Positions 6,506 to 14,055 of a DNA stretch of 14,273 nucleotides are shown here, in pieces; position 1 is the first letter of the stretch; the number at the start of each line of letters is the position of its first letter. The stretch covers positions 1 to 14,273 of the forward strand of contig JAOZOM010000026.1 of assembly GCA_029933275.1 (NCBI GenBank), written 5' to 3'. The notes under the pieces were generated by a model, which worked only from the letters and a program-made list of their open reading frames with translations, was not told where the DNA came from and did not search any database. The translations under genes were made by a program, and so were the position numbers. The stretch comes from Anaerolineales bacterium. GTDB taxonomy: Bacteria; Chloroflexota; Anaerolineae; Anaerolineales; Villigracilaceae.

Positions 6506-7567
6506 TTAAGAGCTACGCCGCTCCAGCCCAACGAGATAAGGAGAAAGATTCTCAAAATCGTCATAAATCATGCCTGCCCCACGCGCGACACAAGTCAGCG
6601 GGTCTTCGGCTACCCAAGTGCGGAGCCGAAGATCATCTGTCAGACGTTTATCCAGCCCGTTCAAAAGTCCGCCTCCCCCCGCGAGGCAAACGCCCAAATC
6701 CATCAGGTCACCAATAATTGCCGGTGGAATTTCGTCCAACGCGTCACGAACAGTATCTACAATTACTTGAACAGAACCCGCCAAAGCCTCGCGAATTTCT
6801 ACCGAAGAAACTTCAACGGTTTCAGGTAAACCTGTTACTAAATTGCGCCCGCGTACTTCTGTTGTCATCTCTTTCTCAAGCGGGAAAGCCGAACCTACGG
6901 TCATTTTCACTTTTTCCGCAACTCCCTGTCCGATAAGCAGGTTATATTTATTGCGCAGATATTGAATAATATCCTGATCCATTTCATCGCCCGCGACACG
7001 CAAAGAGCGAGAAGCAACCACACCACCCATTGACATTACCGCAACTTCGGTCGTCCCGCCGCCAATATCCACGACCATGCTCCCGCGCGTTTCGCCGATC
7101 GGAAGACCTGCGCCCAAAGCGGCGGCAATCGGCTCTTCGATCAAAAAGGCTTGGCGTGCGCCTGCTGCCATCGCGGCATCGTAGACAGCGCGTTTTTCCA
7201 CTTCTGTTACACCGGCGGGGATACCAATCACCACGCGCGGTTTGGGGAGCGGCACAACACTCTGCTCGTGAACGCGTCCAATGAAATACTCCAGCATAAT
7301 TTGGGTAATATCAAATTCAGAAATTACACCATCATGGAGGGGGCGTACCGCAATAACATTCTTCGGCGTGCGCCCGACCATTTCTTTCGCAGACATACCA
7401 ATAGCAAGAGGGCGACGAGAGCGTTTATCTATCGTCACCCAAGAGGGTTCGTTAATAACAATCCCCTTCCCTCGCACATTAACGAGAGTATTAGCGGTCC
7501 CTAAATCAATACCAATATCCAGAGAGAAGAGACCAAGTAACCAGTTAATCGGATTAAAAAAAGCCAA
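6506..7567 (-). CDS. mreB: MreB, bacterial actin of the elongasome
   Basis: MreB (353 residues) is the actin-like ATPase that forms membrane-bound filaments and orients the cell-wall elongation complex. The actin phosphate-1 motif DIGIDLGTANT (17-27), IPAGVTEVEKRAV (116-128), EEPIAAALGAGLPI (144-157), phosphate-2 VVDIGGGTTEVAV (165-177) and the adenosine motif LAGGGGLLNGLD (295-306) are all present. The N-terminus before the actin fold (FFNPINWLLGLF) can form an amphipathic membrane-binding helix. The start is TTG at 7567, with GAGGAAA upstream (nine bases after GAGG); there is no in-frame ATG before residue 58, so TTG is well supported. It is the first gene of the minus-strand cluster, driven by the promoter at 7625-7653. 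Confidence 0.97.
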   Translation of the reverse strand: MAFFNPINWLLGLFSLDIGIDLGTANTLVNVRGKGIVINEPSWVTIDKRSRRPLAIGMSAKEMVGRTPKNVIAVRPLHDGVISEFDITQIMLEYFIGRVHEQSVVPLPKPRVVIGIPAGVTEVEKRAVYDAAMAAGARQAFLIEEPIAAALGAGLPIGETRGSMVVDIGGGTTEVAVMSMGGVVASRSLRVAGDEMDQDIIQYLRNKYNLLIGQGVAEKVKMTVGSAFPLEKEMTTEVRGRNLVTGLPETVEVSSVEIREALAGSVQVIVDTVRDALDEIPPAIIGDLMDLGVCLAGGGGLLNGLDKRLTDDLRLRTWVAEDPLTCVARGAGMIYDDFENLSPYLVGLERRSS

Positions 7568-7707
7568 TGGGGATTTCCTCGATGATGTAGTTTTGCAAAA
7601 TGTCCCTTACATATTGCATCAGGCATTATAGCAAAGATAGGCAGCATACGCAACTTATCATAAAGAAGAGGGTTAAATGAGAAAACCATACAACCATTGG
7701 AGGACTC
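7568..7707. other. Divergent mreB/degV intergenic region
   Basis: These 140 bases separate the divergent mreB and degV genes. They hold the mreB promoter and the degV ribosome site (GGAGG at 7699-7703). I see no convincing -35/-10 pair for degV on the plus strand. Confidence 0.7.
7625..7653 (-). promoter_or_regulatory. Sigma70-type promoter of the mreB cluster
   Basis: On the minus strand TTGCGT (7653-7648) and TATAAT (7630-7625) are separated by exactly 17 bases, and TGC directly precedes the -10, making it also an extended -10. Transcription would begin near 7618, giving a leader of about 50 bases before the mreB TTG. It is the best promoter match in the window. Confidence 0.8.
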
Positions 7708-8565
7708 ATGTCTAGGAAAGTTGCAATAATTACAGATAGCACGGGATATATTCCCGAAGAACTCGTAGCCAAGCATAATATCACTGTTTTACCACTTGAA
7801 GTTATTTGGGGAAATGAGACGTTTAAGGATGGCGTTGATATTTCTCCCAGTGAATTTTACTCACGTCTTCAAACATCGAAAATCATGCCCTCGACTTCTC
7901 AAGTCACCATCCCATATATGCAAGATACTTTTGAACGTTTGATTGCCGAAGATTATGACATCCTTGGGATTTTCATCTCAGCCGGTCTCTCCGGCACAAT
8001 CAATTCTGCCGTGCAGGGACGCGCCGCCATGAAAACGGGACAAGATCGCATCCACATTTTCGATTCCATGCAGACTTCCATGCCGCTAGGATTCCAAGCC
8101 CTCGTCACTGCCCGCGCTGCTCAAGATGGCGCATCCATTGACGATTGTCTTGCGCTCGCTAAAAAAGCACGGGAAAATTCCGCAGTCTATTTCGCGGTAG
8201 ATACGCTTGAGTTCCTCCATCGTGGCGGACGAATCGGTGGGGCAAAACGTTTCTTTGGAACCGCAATGAAAGTGAAACCCATCCTCTCCGTTCAAGAAGG
8301 TCTTGTCACTTCAGTAGAAAGTGTCCGCACCACCAAAAAAGCACATTTACGCGTTTTAGAAATTATCAAAGAAGAAATCGGCGACCGCACTCCCATCCGC
8401 ATCGCCACCATCCAAGCCAATGCCGAAAACGAAGCAAATGCCCTACTTGAGCTTGCCCAAAAAGAAATGGATATTACTGAAGTCATTTATTCACAAGTTA
8501 GTCCGGTTATTGGTACGCATGTTGGTCCCGGAACAGTTGGTTTGGCTTATTTAGCCGGTATCTAA
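7708..8565 (+). CDS. degV: DegV family fatty-acid-binding protein
   Basis: This 285-residue protein belongs to the DegV family; relatives such as FakB bind a fatty acid and present it to the kinase FakA for incorporation into phospholipid. Family motifs are present: ITDSTGYIP (8-16), the PSTSQ loop (61-65), SAGLSGT in the fatty-acid head-group region (about 91-97), FLHRGGRIG, and the C-terminal SPVIGTHVGPGTVGLAY. Length is typical. The ATG at 7708 has a strong GGAGG five bases before it. No fatty-acid kinase gene is in the window. It stands alone, divergent from mreB, and is closed by an intrinsic terminator. FakB function is inferred from the family only. Confidence 0.93.
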   Translation: MSRKVAIITDSTGYIPEELVAKHNITVLPLEVIWGNETFKDGVDISPSEFYSRLQTSKIMPSTSQVTIPYMQDTFERLIAEDYDILGIFISAGLSGTINSAVQGRAAMKTGQDRIHIFDSMQTSMPLGFQALVTARAAQDGASIDDCLALAKKARENSAVYFAVDTLEFLHRGGRIGGAKRFFGTAMKVKPILSVQEGLVTSVESVRTTKKAHLRVLEIIKEEIGDRTPIRIATIQANAENEANALLELAQKEMDITEVIYSQVSPVIGTHVGPGTVGLAYLAGI

Positions 8566-8584
8566 AAAACACAACTTTTTTCAA

Positions 8585-8620
8585 AAAAAGTGCGCTCGTA
8601 ATTTTCCGAGCGCACTTTTT
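8585..8620 (+). terminator. Intrinsic terminator after degV
   Basis: A perfect hairpin pairs AAAAAGTGCGCTCG (8585-8598) with CGAGCGCACTTTTT (8607-8620) around an eight-base loop. The GC-rich core is eight pairs or more and ends in a T run. The A run on the left arm means it could also terminate transcription on the other strand. It begins about 20 bases after the degV stop and separates degV from udk. Confidence 0.92.
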
Positions 8621-8647
8621 CTATTTTCCTTCCACGAAACAAGCGGG

Positions 8648-8653
8648 TATAAT
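8648..8653 (+). promoter_or_regulatory. -10 element of udk, leaderless start
   Basis: A consensus TATAAT ends six bases before the udk ATG at 8660, so transcription should start at or next to the A of the start codon. The -35 region at 17-18 bases is weak (TTTCCT). There is no Shine-Dalgarno between the -10 and the ATG. Confidence 0.65.
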
Positions 8654-8659
8654 GCCCCC

Positions 8660-9283
8660 ATGACTTCTCGACAAACCCCTCTCGTCATCGGAATTGCTGG
8701 TGGCTCTGGTTCCGGAAAAACCACCGTTGCGCAAGAAATTCTTAATCGCGTTGGTCCTTCACGGATCGCATTTTTGCAACACGACGCGTATTATAAAGAT
8801 TTAAGCGGATTACCACCCACTCAACGCGCCGCGGTCAATTTCGACCATCCGAATTCTTTGGAAACGGAATTACTCACTCGCCACATCGAAAGCCTAAAAG
8901 AAGGCAAGCAAGTAGAAATTCCGATTTATGACTTCGCCACGCATAGCCGCACCAAGAAAACTTTCACGGTCGTCCCGCGTGGGGTCATCCTCGTAGAAGG
9001 GATTCTAATCTTCGCCGAATCCGCTTTACGAAAAATCTTCAATGTCAAAATCTTCGTAGACACCGATGATGATATCCGCTTCATCCGCCGCCTAGAACGA
9101 GATATTTCCGAGCGCGGACGAACAACTGATACCGTCATCCAGCAATATCTCTCCACCGTGCGCCCGATGCACCTGGAGTTTGTCGAGCCATCCAAACGAT
9201 ATGCCGATGTCATCATTCCTGAAGGCGGATTTAATACCGCCGCCTTGGATATGGTAGTCGCCCACATCGAATCTCTTCTCTAA
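8660..9283 (+). CDS. udk: Uridine kinase
   Basis: This 207-residue enzyme phosphorylates uridine and cytidine with ATP or GTP to UMP and CMP in pyrimidine salvage. The P-loop GGSGSGKTT spans residues 14-22. QHDAYYKDL (40-48) carries Asp42, equivalent to the family's catalytic base. NFDHPNS (60-66) and PIYDF (about 89-93) contact the nucleoside, and the RRLERDISERGR segment forms the lid over ATP. Length matches bacterial Udk. The ATG at 8660 follows a TATAAT by six bases and has no Shine-Dalgarno, so the mRNA is probably leaderless; the P-loop distance from the N-terminus supports this start. It heads a run of closely spaced plus-strand genes; the next starts 14 bases on. Confidence 0.96.
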   Translation: MTSRQTPLVIGIAGGSGSGKTTVAQEILNRVGPSRIAFLQHDAYYKDLSGLPPTQRAAVNFDHPNSLETELLTRHIESLKEGKQVEIPIYDFATHSRTKKTFTVVPRGVILVEGILIFAESALRKIFNVKIFVDTDDDIRFIRRLERDISERGRTTDTVIQQYLSTVRPMHLEFVEPSKRYADVIIPEGGFNTAALDMVVAHIESLL

Positions 9284-9297
9284 TAAAAGGAAAAAAC

Positions 9298-9783
9298 ATG
9301 TCTAAAAAAGAATGGGCTTCTGCGCCCGCCATGCAAATTGACCCCGCAAAAACCTACACCGCCACCATCTCCACCGACGAAGGCGATATGGTCATTGAGC
9401 TTTTTGCATCTAAAACACCCAAAACCGTCAATAACTTCGTCTTTCTAGCCAGTGAAGGCTTTTACGATAACACCACCTTCCATCGCGTCATCGCCGATTT
9501 CATGGCACAAGGCGGCGACCCGACCGGAACCGGCAGAGGCGGTCCAGGCTATCGTTTCGCCGATGAATTCCATCCCGAACTCAAACACGATAAACCCGGC
9601 ACTCTCTCGATGGCAAACGCAGGTCCCGGCACAAACGGCTCACAATTCTTCATCACCCACGTCCCCACACCTCATTTGGACAACCGTCACAGCGTCTTCG
9701 GACAAGTCACCGAAGGCATGGACGTTCTCATGGCTGTTAAAGTCGGTACAAAAATCAACACCATCGCCATTGCCGAAGCCTAA
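9298..9783 (+). CDS. Cyclophilin-type peptidyl-prolyl cis-trans isomerase
   Basis: This 161-residue cyclophilin catalyses proline cis-trans isomerisation in protein folding. No signal peptide is present, so it is cytoplasmic. The active-site residues of the family are recognisable: FHRVI with Arg63, FMAQGG (68-73), MANAGPGTNGSQFF (105-118) and His131 in HSVFG. The position of the human CypA tryptophan that contacts cyclosporin is His126 here, as in many bacterial cyclophilins, which predicts low cyclosporin sensitivity. The ATG at 9298 has AAAAGGA seven bases upstream. It lies 14 bases after udk and five bases before the next gene, so it is probably cotranscribed. Confidence 0.95.
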   Translation: MSKKEWASAPAMQIDPAKTYTATISTDEGDMVIELFASKTPKTVNNFVFLASEGFYDNTTFHRVIADFMAQGGDPTGTGRGGPGYRFADEFHPELKHDKPGTLSMANAGPGTNGSQFFITHVPTPHLDNRHSVFGQVTEGMDVLMAVKVGTKINTIAIAEA

Positions 9784-9788
9784 ATTAA

Positions 9789-10331
9789 ATGTCTGCACAA
9801 AAACGCTTAACCCTCTTACGCTGGCTAAGTATTCTCGCCGTAATCGGGATAAGCGTCTTTGTCTTTTCCATCCGTGACCAAGCCGAAGAAATCGCCGCTT
9901 ATGGCTATCCGGGCATCTTCGCCATCTCCCTCCTCTCCAACGCAACCATCCTTTTACCTGCCCCCGGTCTCGCCATTGTTTTCACAATGGGTAACGTCTT
10001 TCACCCGCTTGGAGTCGCCCTCGCGGCGGGGACAGGTGGCGCACTCGGCGAACTTTCCGGTTATCTAGCCGGATTTAGCGGACAGCCCGTCATTGAGCGG
10101 ATGGATATCTATGAGCGGATTACCCCCTGGGTGCAGAAATACGGGACGCTCGCGATATTTCTGCTTGCTTCCGTTCCCAATCCTTTTTTTGACCTCGCCG
10201 GGATTGCCGCTGGCGTTGCCAAAATACCCGTCAAAAAATTCCTCTTCGCCTGCTGGATCGGACAACTCATCAAAGCCACTGTTTTTGCTTACGCCGGAGC
10301 CGCCTCGCTAAATTGGATCTTTCCTCAATAA
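9789..10331 (+). CDS. VTT-domain (DedA/SNARE-associated-like) membrane protein
   Basis: This is a 180-residue membrane protein of the VTT (PF09335-like) group. It has an N-terminal membrane helix (about 11-27), then helices at about 40-72, 74-97, 119-140 and 150-172. Gly-rich stretches typical of the group are present: LLPAPGLAIVF (55-65), GTGGALGELSGYLAG (81-95) and SVPNPFFDLAGIAAG (128-142), the two re-entrant-like halves expected for VTT proteins. Known relatives act in lipid scrambling or envelope homeostasis, but the substrate here cannot be told from sequence. It starts five bases after the cyclophilin stop without a clear ribosome site and ends four bases before the kinase gene, which implies translational coupling. 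Confidence 0.8.
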   Translation: MSAQKRLTLLRWLSILAVIGISVFVFSIRDQAEEIAAYGYPGIFAISLLSNATILLPAPGLAIVFTMGNVFHPLGVALAAGTGGALGELSGYLAGFSGQPVIERMDIYERITPWVQKYGTLAIFLLASVPNPFFDLAGIAAGVAKIPVKKFLFACWIGQLIKATVFAYAGAASLNWIFPQ

Positions 10332-10335
10332 AATC

Positions 10336-13032
10336 ATGATACGCCGCTGGATTTCCCCCCTCAAAGATTTGGGAGTGCAATTACTCTCCCTCTATTTGCT
10401 CATTATTATTCCCGCGTTAATGATTCTATTTGCCTTCGACAAACTCGCCGGGCAACGCATCCAAGCAGATGTACGCGCAAATGACCTCTCTTTAGCGCGC
10501 ACTATCGCCCTCGAAACAGACCTTTCCATTAATAAATCACTTCAAGCAGTGGACGCACTTTCCCTATATCCCAGCGTTCTCACTTCCAACCCTGAGAAGA
10601 TGGGAAAAATATTCAACATCTTTCTCCAAACCCGTCCAGACGTAAACCTGATCTACCGCCTCGGTGCAAACGGGATAATGCTCTACCATTATCCAATCGG
10701 ACCGAGTTCCACCGTAGGAAACGATTTCTCCTTTCGAGATTATTACCAAAACGCCCTAACCAGCAAAAAAGCTCTAGTTTCCAAAGGTAGAATTTCCCCG
10801 ACAACCAACCAAGCCGTTGCCACCGCCGTTATGCCCATCTGGGACGGAAATCATTTTCTCGGCATTATCGCCACCAATATCAAACTGGTCAGTCTCAGCG
10901 AAACATTAGGTGAAATCGTAGCCAGTCGCCGCCCCGAAGAAGGTTTTGAAATCGTCATCCTAGATTCCAGCGCACAAATCATCGCTCACCCCGATTCGCA
11001 TTTTTTACTCGAAAACGCCCAGAGTATTCTCCCTGCTGTCTACGCCCCCGCACTTGCGGGAGAAAGCGGCACACAAATCAAAAATAACGCCGAAGGGGAA
11101 GAGCGTCTTTACACCTATACCCCCATCCCCAGCGCGGGTTGGGGCGTAATCGTTAGCCGTCCCACCGAAACCGCGTTCGCCACACAAATCACTATTCACC
11201 GCATTACCCTCATCGTCTCGGCTACCTTCATCATCTTCGGTCTTCTTGTTTGGATCTTACTCTCTCGCCGAGTGATTATGCCAATTGAACGCCTCTCCTC
11301 TCTCAGTTACGCCATCGGAAGCGAGCAAGGCATCAGCGCAGAAGAACGCGCCCAAGTAAAATCCATCTCCAATCGCCCTGATCAAATCGGCCATCTCATT
11401 CGGAGCATTTTGCGTATGGAAGAATCTATCGCCACGCGCATCAATGAACAGAAAACACTTCTCGAAACCAGCAAAGCGGTCGTCTCCACCCTCGATCCGC
11501 AAGTCGTCCTCGACCGCATTTTAGAACAAGTCCAAAAACTTTTTGATGTAAATATGTGTGCCATTGTCACACTGGACGAAACTCGAAACGCTTTTCGCAT
11601 TCGCGCCAGTCTCGGTTTATCAAAAGAATACGCGGCGCAACTTATTATCCAACCAACCGACCCGAACTCCATCTCAATGCGCGCTTTAAATACAATGCAA
11701 CCTGTCCAAATTAGCGACACTATCAACGACGCCAGTTTTGCATCTCGATTACCTCTCGCCGAAAGAGAAGGCTATCGCTCGCTCATCGCCGTCCCACTCA
11801 AAACACAACACACACCTCGCGCCGCTCTACTCGTTTTCCGTCCCGACCCGCATATTTTCACTCGAAACGAAATTCAGCTTCTCGTCAATTTTGCCAATCA
11901 TGTCACGATGGCTATCGAAAATGCGACTCTCTATTCTCGCAGCGATATGCGCCTCCAAGAACAAACGCACCGTATCGAATCCCTCGTTCATTCCCTCTCC
12001 GATGGGCTGATTTTGAGTGCGTTAGAAGGCGGTGTTATCTACGCGAATCGGCGTATTGGAGAGCTAGCAAGCCTAAATCCAGAAGAGCTAATCCACACCA
12101 GCGTAGAAAATATCCTCAATCGGATTCTGCTGAATACGCCGAACCGCGAAGAAATTCATAAAAAAATCGAAAACGCACTCAGCGGCAAGGAAGAACGCGA
12201 TATTAACTTCCCCGTTATCAGTTTTAGCGGACGAATTTATCTGCGCTTACAGGTTTTTGATGTAACCGACACCAACGGAAAAGCGATTGGGCGCGGACTT
12301 ATTTTTCGCGATATTACCGCCGACCAAGAAGTTGACCGCATGAAATCCAGCCTAATTTCAACCGTTTCGCACGAACTTCGCACCCCGCTCGCCTCCATCA
12401 AAGGCTACGCCACCACCCTCCTCGCCGATGACGTAGAATGGGATGAGACCTCTCAACACGAATTTCTTACCATCATCTCCGATGAAGCGGATCGCCTCAG
12501 CGCGCTGGTGGATAACCTCCTCGACCTTTCTCGCATCGAATCGGGCAATTTAAATATCTCTCGGATTGAATGTACTGTTGAAGATCTCATTCAGCGTGCC
12601 GCCAAAAGAGCACGTCTTCAAGAGGGAAATAAGCTCGAGGTCGCTCTTAACCCGAACCTGCCCACGTTATATGCAGATCCGCCGCGTCTCAAAACAGTTC
12701 TCCGCAACCTACTCGAAAACGCGGTCAAATACGCCGGAGATAAAGCGATCATTCGAGTCGAAGTTTTATGCGAAAACGATAACTTCATCTTCCGAGTCAA
12801 AGATAACGGACCAGGCATCCCCCTCGAAGAAAGTGGACGTATCTTCCAAAGTTTTTATCGTGTAGATACTAGCCTAGCGCGCATCGCCAGCGGTGCGGGG
12901 CTGGGGTTGGCAATTTGTCAGGGGCTAGTTCAAGCCCACGGCGGAGAAATTTGGACAGAACCCCAGCAAAAAGGCGCGTGCATCGCTTTTTCCATCCCCG
13001 TTACTCAGATGGGTAATGAAAACGAAGAATAA
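10336..13032 (+). CDS. Membrane sensor histidine kinase (dCache-HAMP-GAF-PAS-HisKA-HATPase)
   Basis: This 898-residue sensor kinase autophosphorylates on His679 and passes the phosphate to the regulator encoded next. Two membrane helices (about 13-35 and 289-309) flank an extracytoplasmic dCache-like domain (about 40-285; FRDYYQNAL at 133-141). A HAMP linker (about 310-365), a GAF domain (about 380-530), a PAS domain (about 545-660) and the kinase core follow. The H-box is STVSHELRTPL (675-685), the N-box NLLENAVKYA (791-800), G1 DNGPGIP (823-829) and G2 GAGLGLAI (853-860). All catalytic boxes are intact. The extracytoplasmic domain suggests a small-molecule ligand, while GAF and PAS add cytoplasmic inputs. 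The ATG at 10336 lies four bases after the VTT gene and lacks a clear Shine-Dalgarno. Confidence 0.94.
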   Translation: MIRRWISPLKDLGVQLLSLYLLIIIPALMILFAFDKLAGQRIQADVRANDLSLARTIALETDLSINKSLQAVDALSLYPSVLTSNPEKMGKIFNIFLQTRPDVNLIYRLGANGIMLYHYPIGPSSTVGNDFSFRDYYQNALTSKKALVSKGRISPTTNQAVATAVMPIWDGNHFLGIIATNIKLVSLSETLGEIVASRRPEEGFEIVILDSSAQIIAHPDSHFLLENAQSILPAVYAPALAGESGTQIKNNAEGEERLYTYTPIPSAGWGVIVSRPTETAFATQITIHRITLIVSATFIIFGLLVWILLSRRVIMPIERLSSLSYAIGSEQGISAEERAQVKSISNRPDQIGHLIRSILRMEESIATRINEQKTLLETSKAVVSTLDPQVVLDRILEQVQKLFDVNMCAIVTLDETRNAFRIRASLGLSKEYAAQLIIQPTDPNSISMRALNTMQPVQISDTINDASFASRLPLAEREGYRSLIAVPLKTQHTPRAALLVFRPDPHIFTRNEIQLLVNFANHVTMAIENATLYSRSDMRLQEQTHRIESLVHSLSDGLILSALEGGVIYANRRIGELASLNPEELIHTSVENILNRILLNTPNREEIHKKIENALSGKEERDINFPVISFSGRIYLRLQVFDVTDTNGKAIGRGLIFRDITADQEVDRMKSSLISTVSHELRTPLASIKGYATTLLADDVEWDETSQHEFLTIISDEADRLSALVDNLLDLSRIESGNLNISRIECTVEDLIQRAAKRARLQEGNKLEVALNPNLPTLYADPPRLKTVLRNLLENAVKYAGDKAIIRVEVLCENDNFIFRVKDNGPGIPLEESGRIFQSFYRVDTSLARIASGAGLGLAICQGLVQAHGGEIWTEPQQKGACIAFSIPVTQMGNENEE

Positions 13033-13043
13033 GGCAGATAAAA

Positions 13044-13739
13044 ATGAGCAGTAATTCCCCCACCGTCCTCGTTGTAGATGATGAGAAACCCCTCCGAGAT
13101 TTTGTTCGCCGCAATTTAGAAATTCGTAATTTCAATGTTGAAACCGCCTCGAACGGTCTCGAAGCCCTCGCTATTTTTAATACCTACCATATAGACCTTG
13201 TAATTCTCGATATTATGATGCCACACCTTGACGGCTTGGAGACAACTCGTCGCATTCGCCAAACCTCGCTTGTGCCAATTATCATTCTCACCGCTCTGGG
13301 GGAAGAATCGGATAAAGTCCACGCATTTGATATGGGCGCAGATGATTATCTCACCAAACCCTTTGGCACCGGTGAACTTCTTAGCCGCGTTAAAGCTGTT
13401 TTAAGACGCGCGAGGTGGTCAGAGTTTCCAGCCATCAACGAGCAGATTACACGCGAAGAGATTGTAGCTGATCTTGAGCGGCACGAGATTAACGTCCGCG
13501 GAACGCTTCTAAATCTCACGCCAACCGAATTTAATTTACTGGTTTATATGATGCGTCATGCTGGAAAAGCTCTTTCTCATCGTTTAATTCTACAGAATGT
13601 TTGGGGACCTGAGTACGGCGAAGAAGCTGAATATCTGCGCGTTTATATGGGGAAATTACGTCAAAAAATAGAAAAAGACCCGCTCAAACCCGAATACCTG
13701 CTCACCGAACGCGGGATTGGATATCGGTTTAAAGGATAG
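13044..13739 (+). CDS. OmpR/PhoB-family response regulator, KdpE-like output domain
   Basis: This 231-residue transcription factor has an N-terminal receiver with acidic residues Asp12/Asp13, phosphoacceptor Asp56, Thr83 and Lys105. A C-terminal winged helix (about 133-229) contains NLTPTEFNLLVYM and a recognition region ending GIGYRF. The segment VWGPEYGEEAEYLRVYMGKL strongly resembles KdpE, the regulator of potassium uptake, but the neighbouring kinase has no KdpD sensor and no kdp genes are seen, so the target is open. AAGG overlaps the stop codon of the kinase gene and lies nine bases before the ATG at 13044. The pair is clearly cotranscribed. It is the last gene of the plus-strand run. 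Confidence 0.95.
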   Translation: MSSNSPTVLVVDDEKPLRDFVRRNLEIRNFNVETASNGLEALAIFNTYHIDLVILDIMMPHLDGLETTRRIRQTSLVPIIILTALGEESDKVHAFDMGADDYLTKPFGTGELLSRVKAVLRRARWSEFPAINEQITREEIVADLERHEINVRGTLLNLTPTEFNLLVYMMRHAGKALSHRLILQNVWGPEYGEEAEYLRVYMGKLRQKIEKDPLKPEYLLTERGIGYRFKG

Positions 13740-13786
13740 CAATTTATTTCTCATTGATGACTCCACTGCATAAAAGGTCATTTCAC

Positions 13787-13813
13787 CACAAAGGACACGA
13801 GGGAACGCAAGGT
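13787..13813. repeat. Three degenerate nonamers (CACAAAGGA type)
   Basis: CACAAAGGA, CACGAGGGA and ACGCAAGGT follow one another directly with a nine-base period. Similar CACAAAGGACACGAAGG strings occur between genes in many environmental bacterial genomes, to my knowledge without a firm function. Confidence 0.5.
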
Positions 13814-13895
13814 TTTTTGTTTACGTTAAAAACGTATCTCTAGCATGATAAAAGAAGCACGTCAGACCGTTTATATCTTGGTCAAAACAGGGGAA

Positions 13896-13921
13896 CACCC
13901 GAAAGGCAAGGGTGATTTTTT
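13896..13921 (+). terminator. Weak intrinsic terminator after the two-component genes
   Basis: CACCC (13896-13900) and GGGTG (13910-13914) can form a five-pair GC-rich stem with a nine-base loop, followed by one A and six Ts. It lies about 160 bases past the response-regulator stop, so it is a plausible but distant terminator of the plus-strand run. Confidence 0.45.
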
Positions 13922-13976
13922 ATAACATATTTATAAACCCTTCCCCACTTTTTATCCTTTCTTTGTACTGAATGTG

Positions 13977-13982
13977 TAGAAT
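13977..13982 (+). promoter_or_regulatory. Possible -10 of the lipoprotein gene
   Basis: TAGAAT in an AT-rich stretch resembles a -10, but no -35 with proper spacing stands out. It would give a leader of about 65 bases containing the GAATC/GATTC inverted repeat and a T tract. A weak call made mainly because the gene needs a promoter after the upstream terminator. Confidence 0.25.
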
Positions 13983-14055
13983 AATAGCAAGGTGAATCAT
14001 CTGCGATTCCCTATTCTCTTTTTTTCGTTCCACACCCCAATCGGAGGAGTACAAA

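Larger units (their letters stand above)
13740..14055. other. 316-base intergenic region
   Basis: No supported gene lies here. It holds a short period-9 repeat (13787-13813), a small palindrome TACGTT-AAA-AACGTA (13822-13836), a weak terminator-like hairpin (13896-13921), an AT-rich candidate promoter region (about 13950-13985), a five-pair inverted repeat GAATC/GATTC (13994-14009), a T-rich leader, and the strong GGAGGA ribosome site (14043-14048) of the next gene. A 26-codon frame at 13845-13925 has no ribosome site. Confidence 0.6.

Noticed and set aside
7501..7776. 91-codon minus-strand frame over the mreB/degV gap
   Set aside because: Overlaps the mreB start in another frame, the mreB promoter and the degV start; no ribosome site.
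9452..9877. 141-codon plus-strand frame across the cyclophilin/VTT junction
   Set aside because: Out-of-frame shadow (Pro/Ser/Thr-rich) of two well-supported genes.
10336..13032. Identity as KdpD, suggested by the KdpE-like neighbour
   Set aside because: No KdpD-type N-terminal P-loop/UspA region and no four-helix membrane block; instead dCache, HAMP, GAF and PAS are seen.
13822..13836. Palindrome TACGTT-AAA-AACGTA as an operator
   Set aside because: Six-base arms are short, it is far from a firm promoter and no second copy was noticed in front of another gene.
13845..13925. 26-codon frame in the last intergenic region
   Set aside because: No Shine-Dalgarno, its end overlaps the terminator-like hairpin, and it has no recognisable feature; too weak to call a gene.
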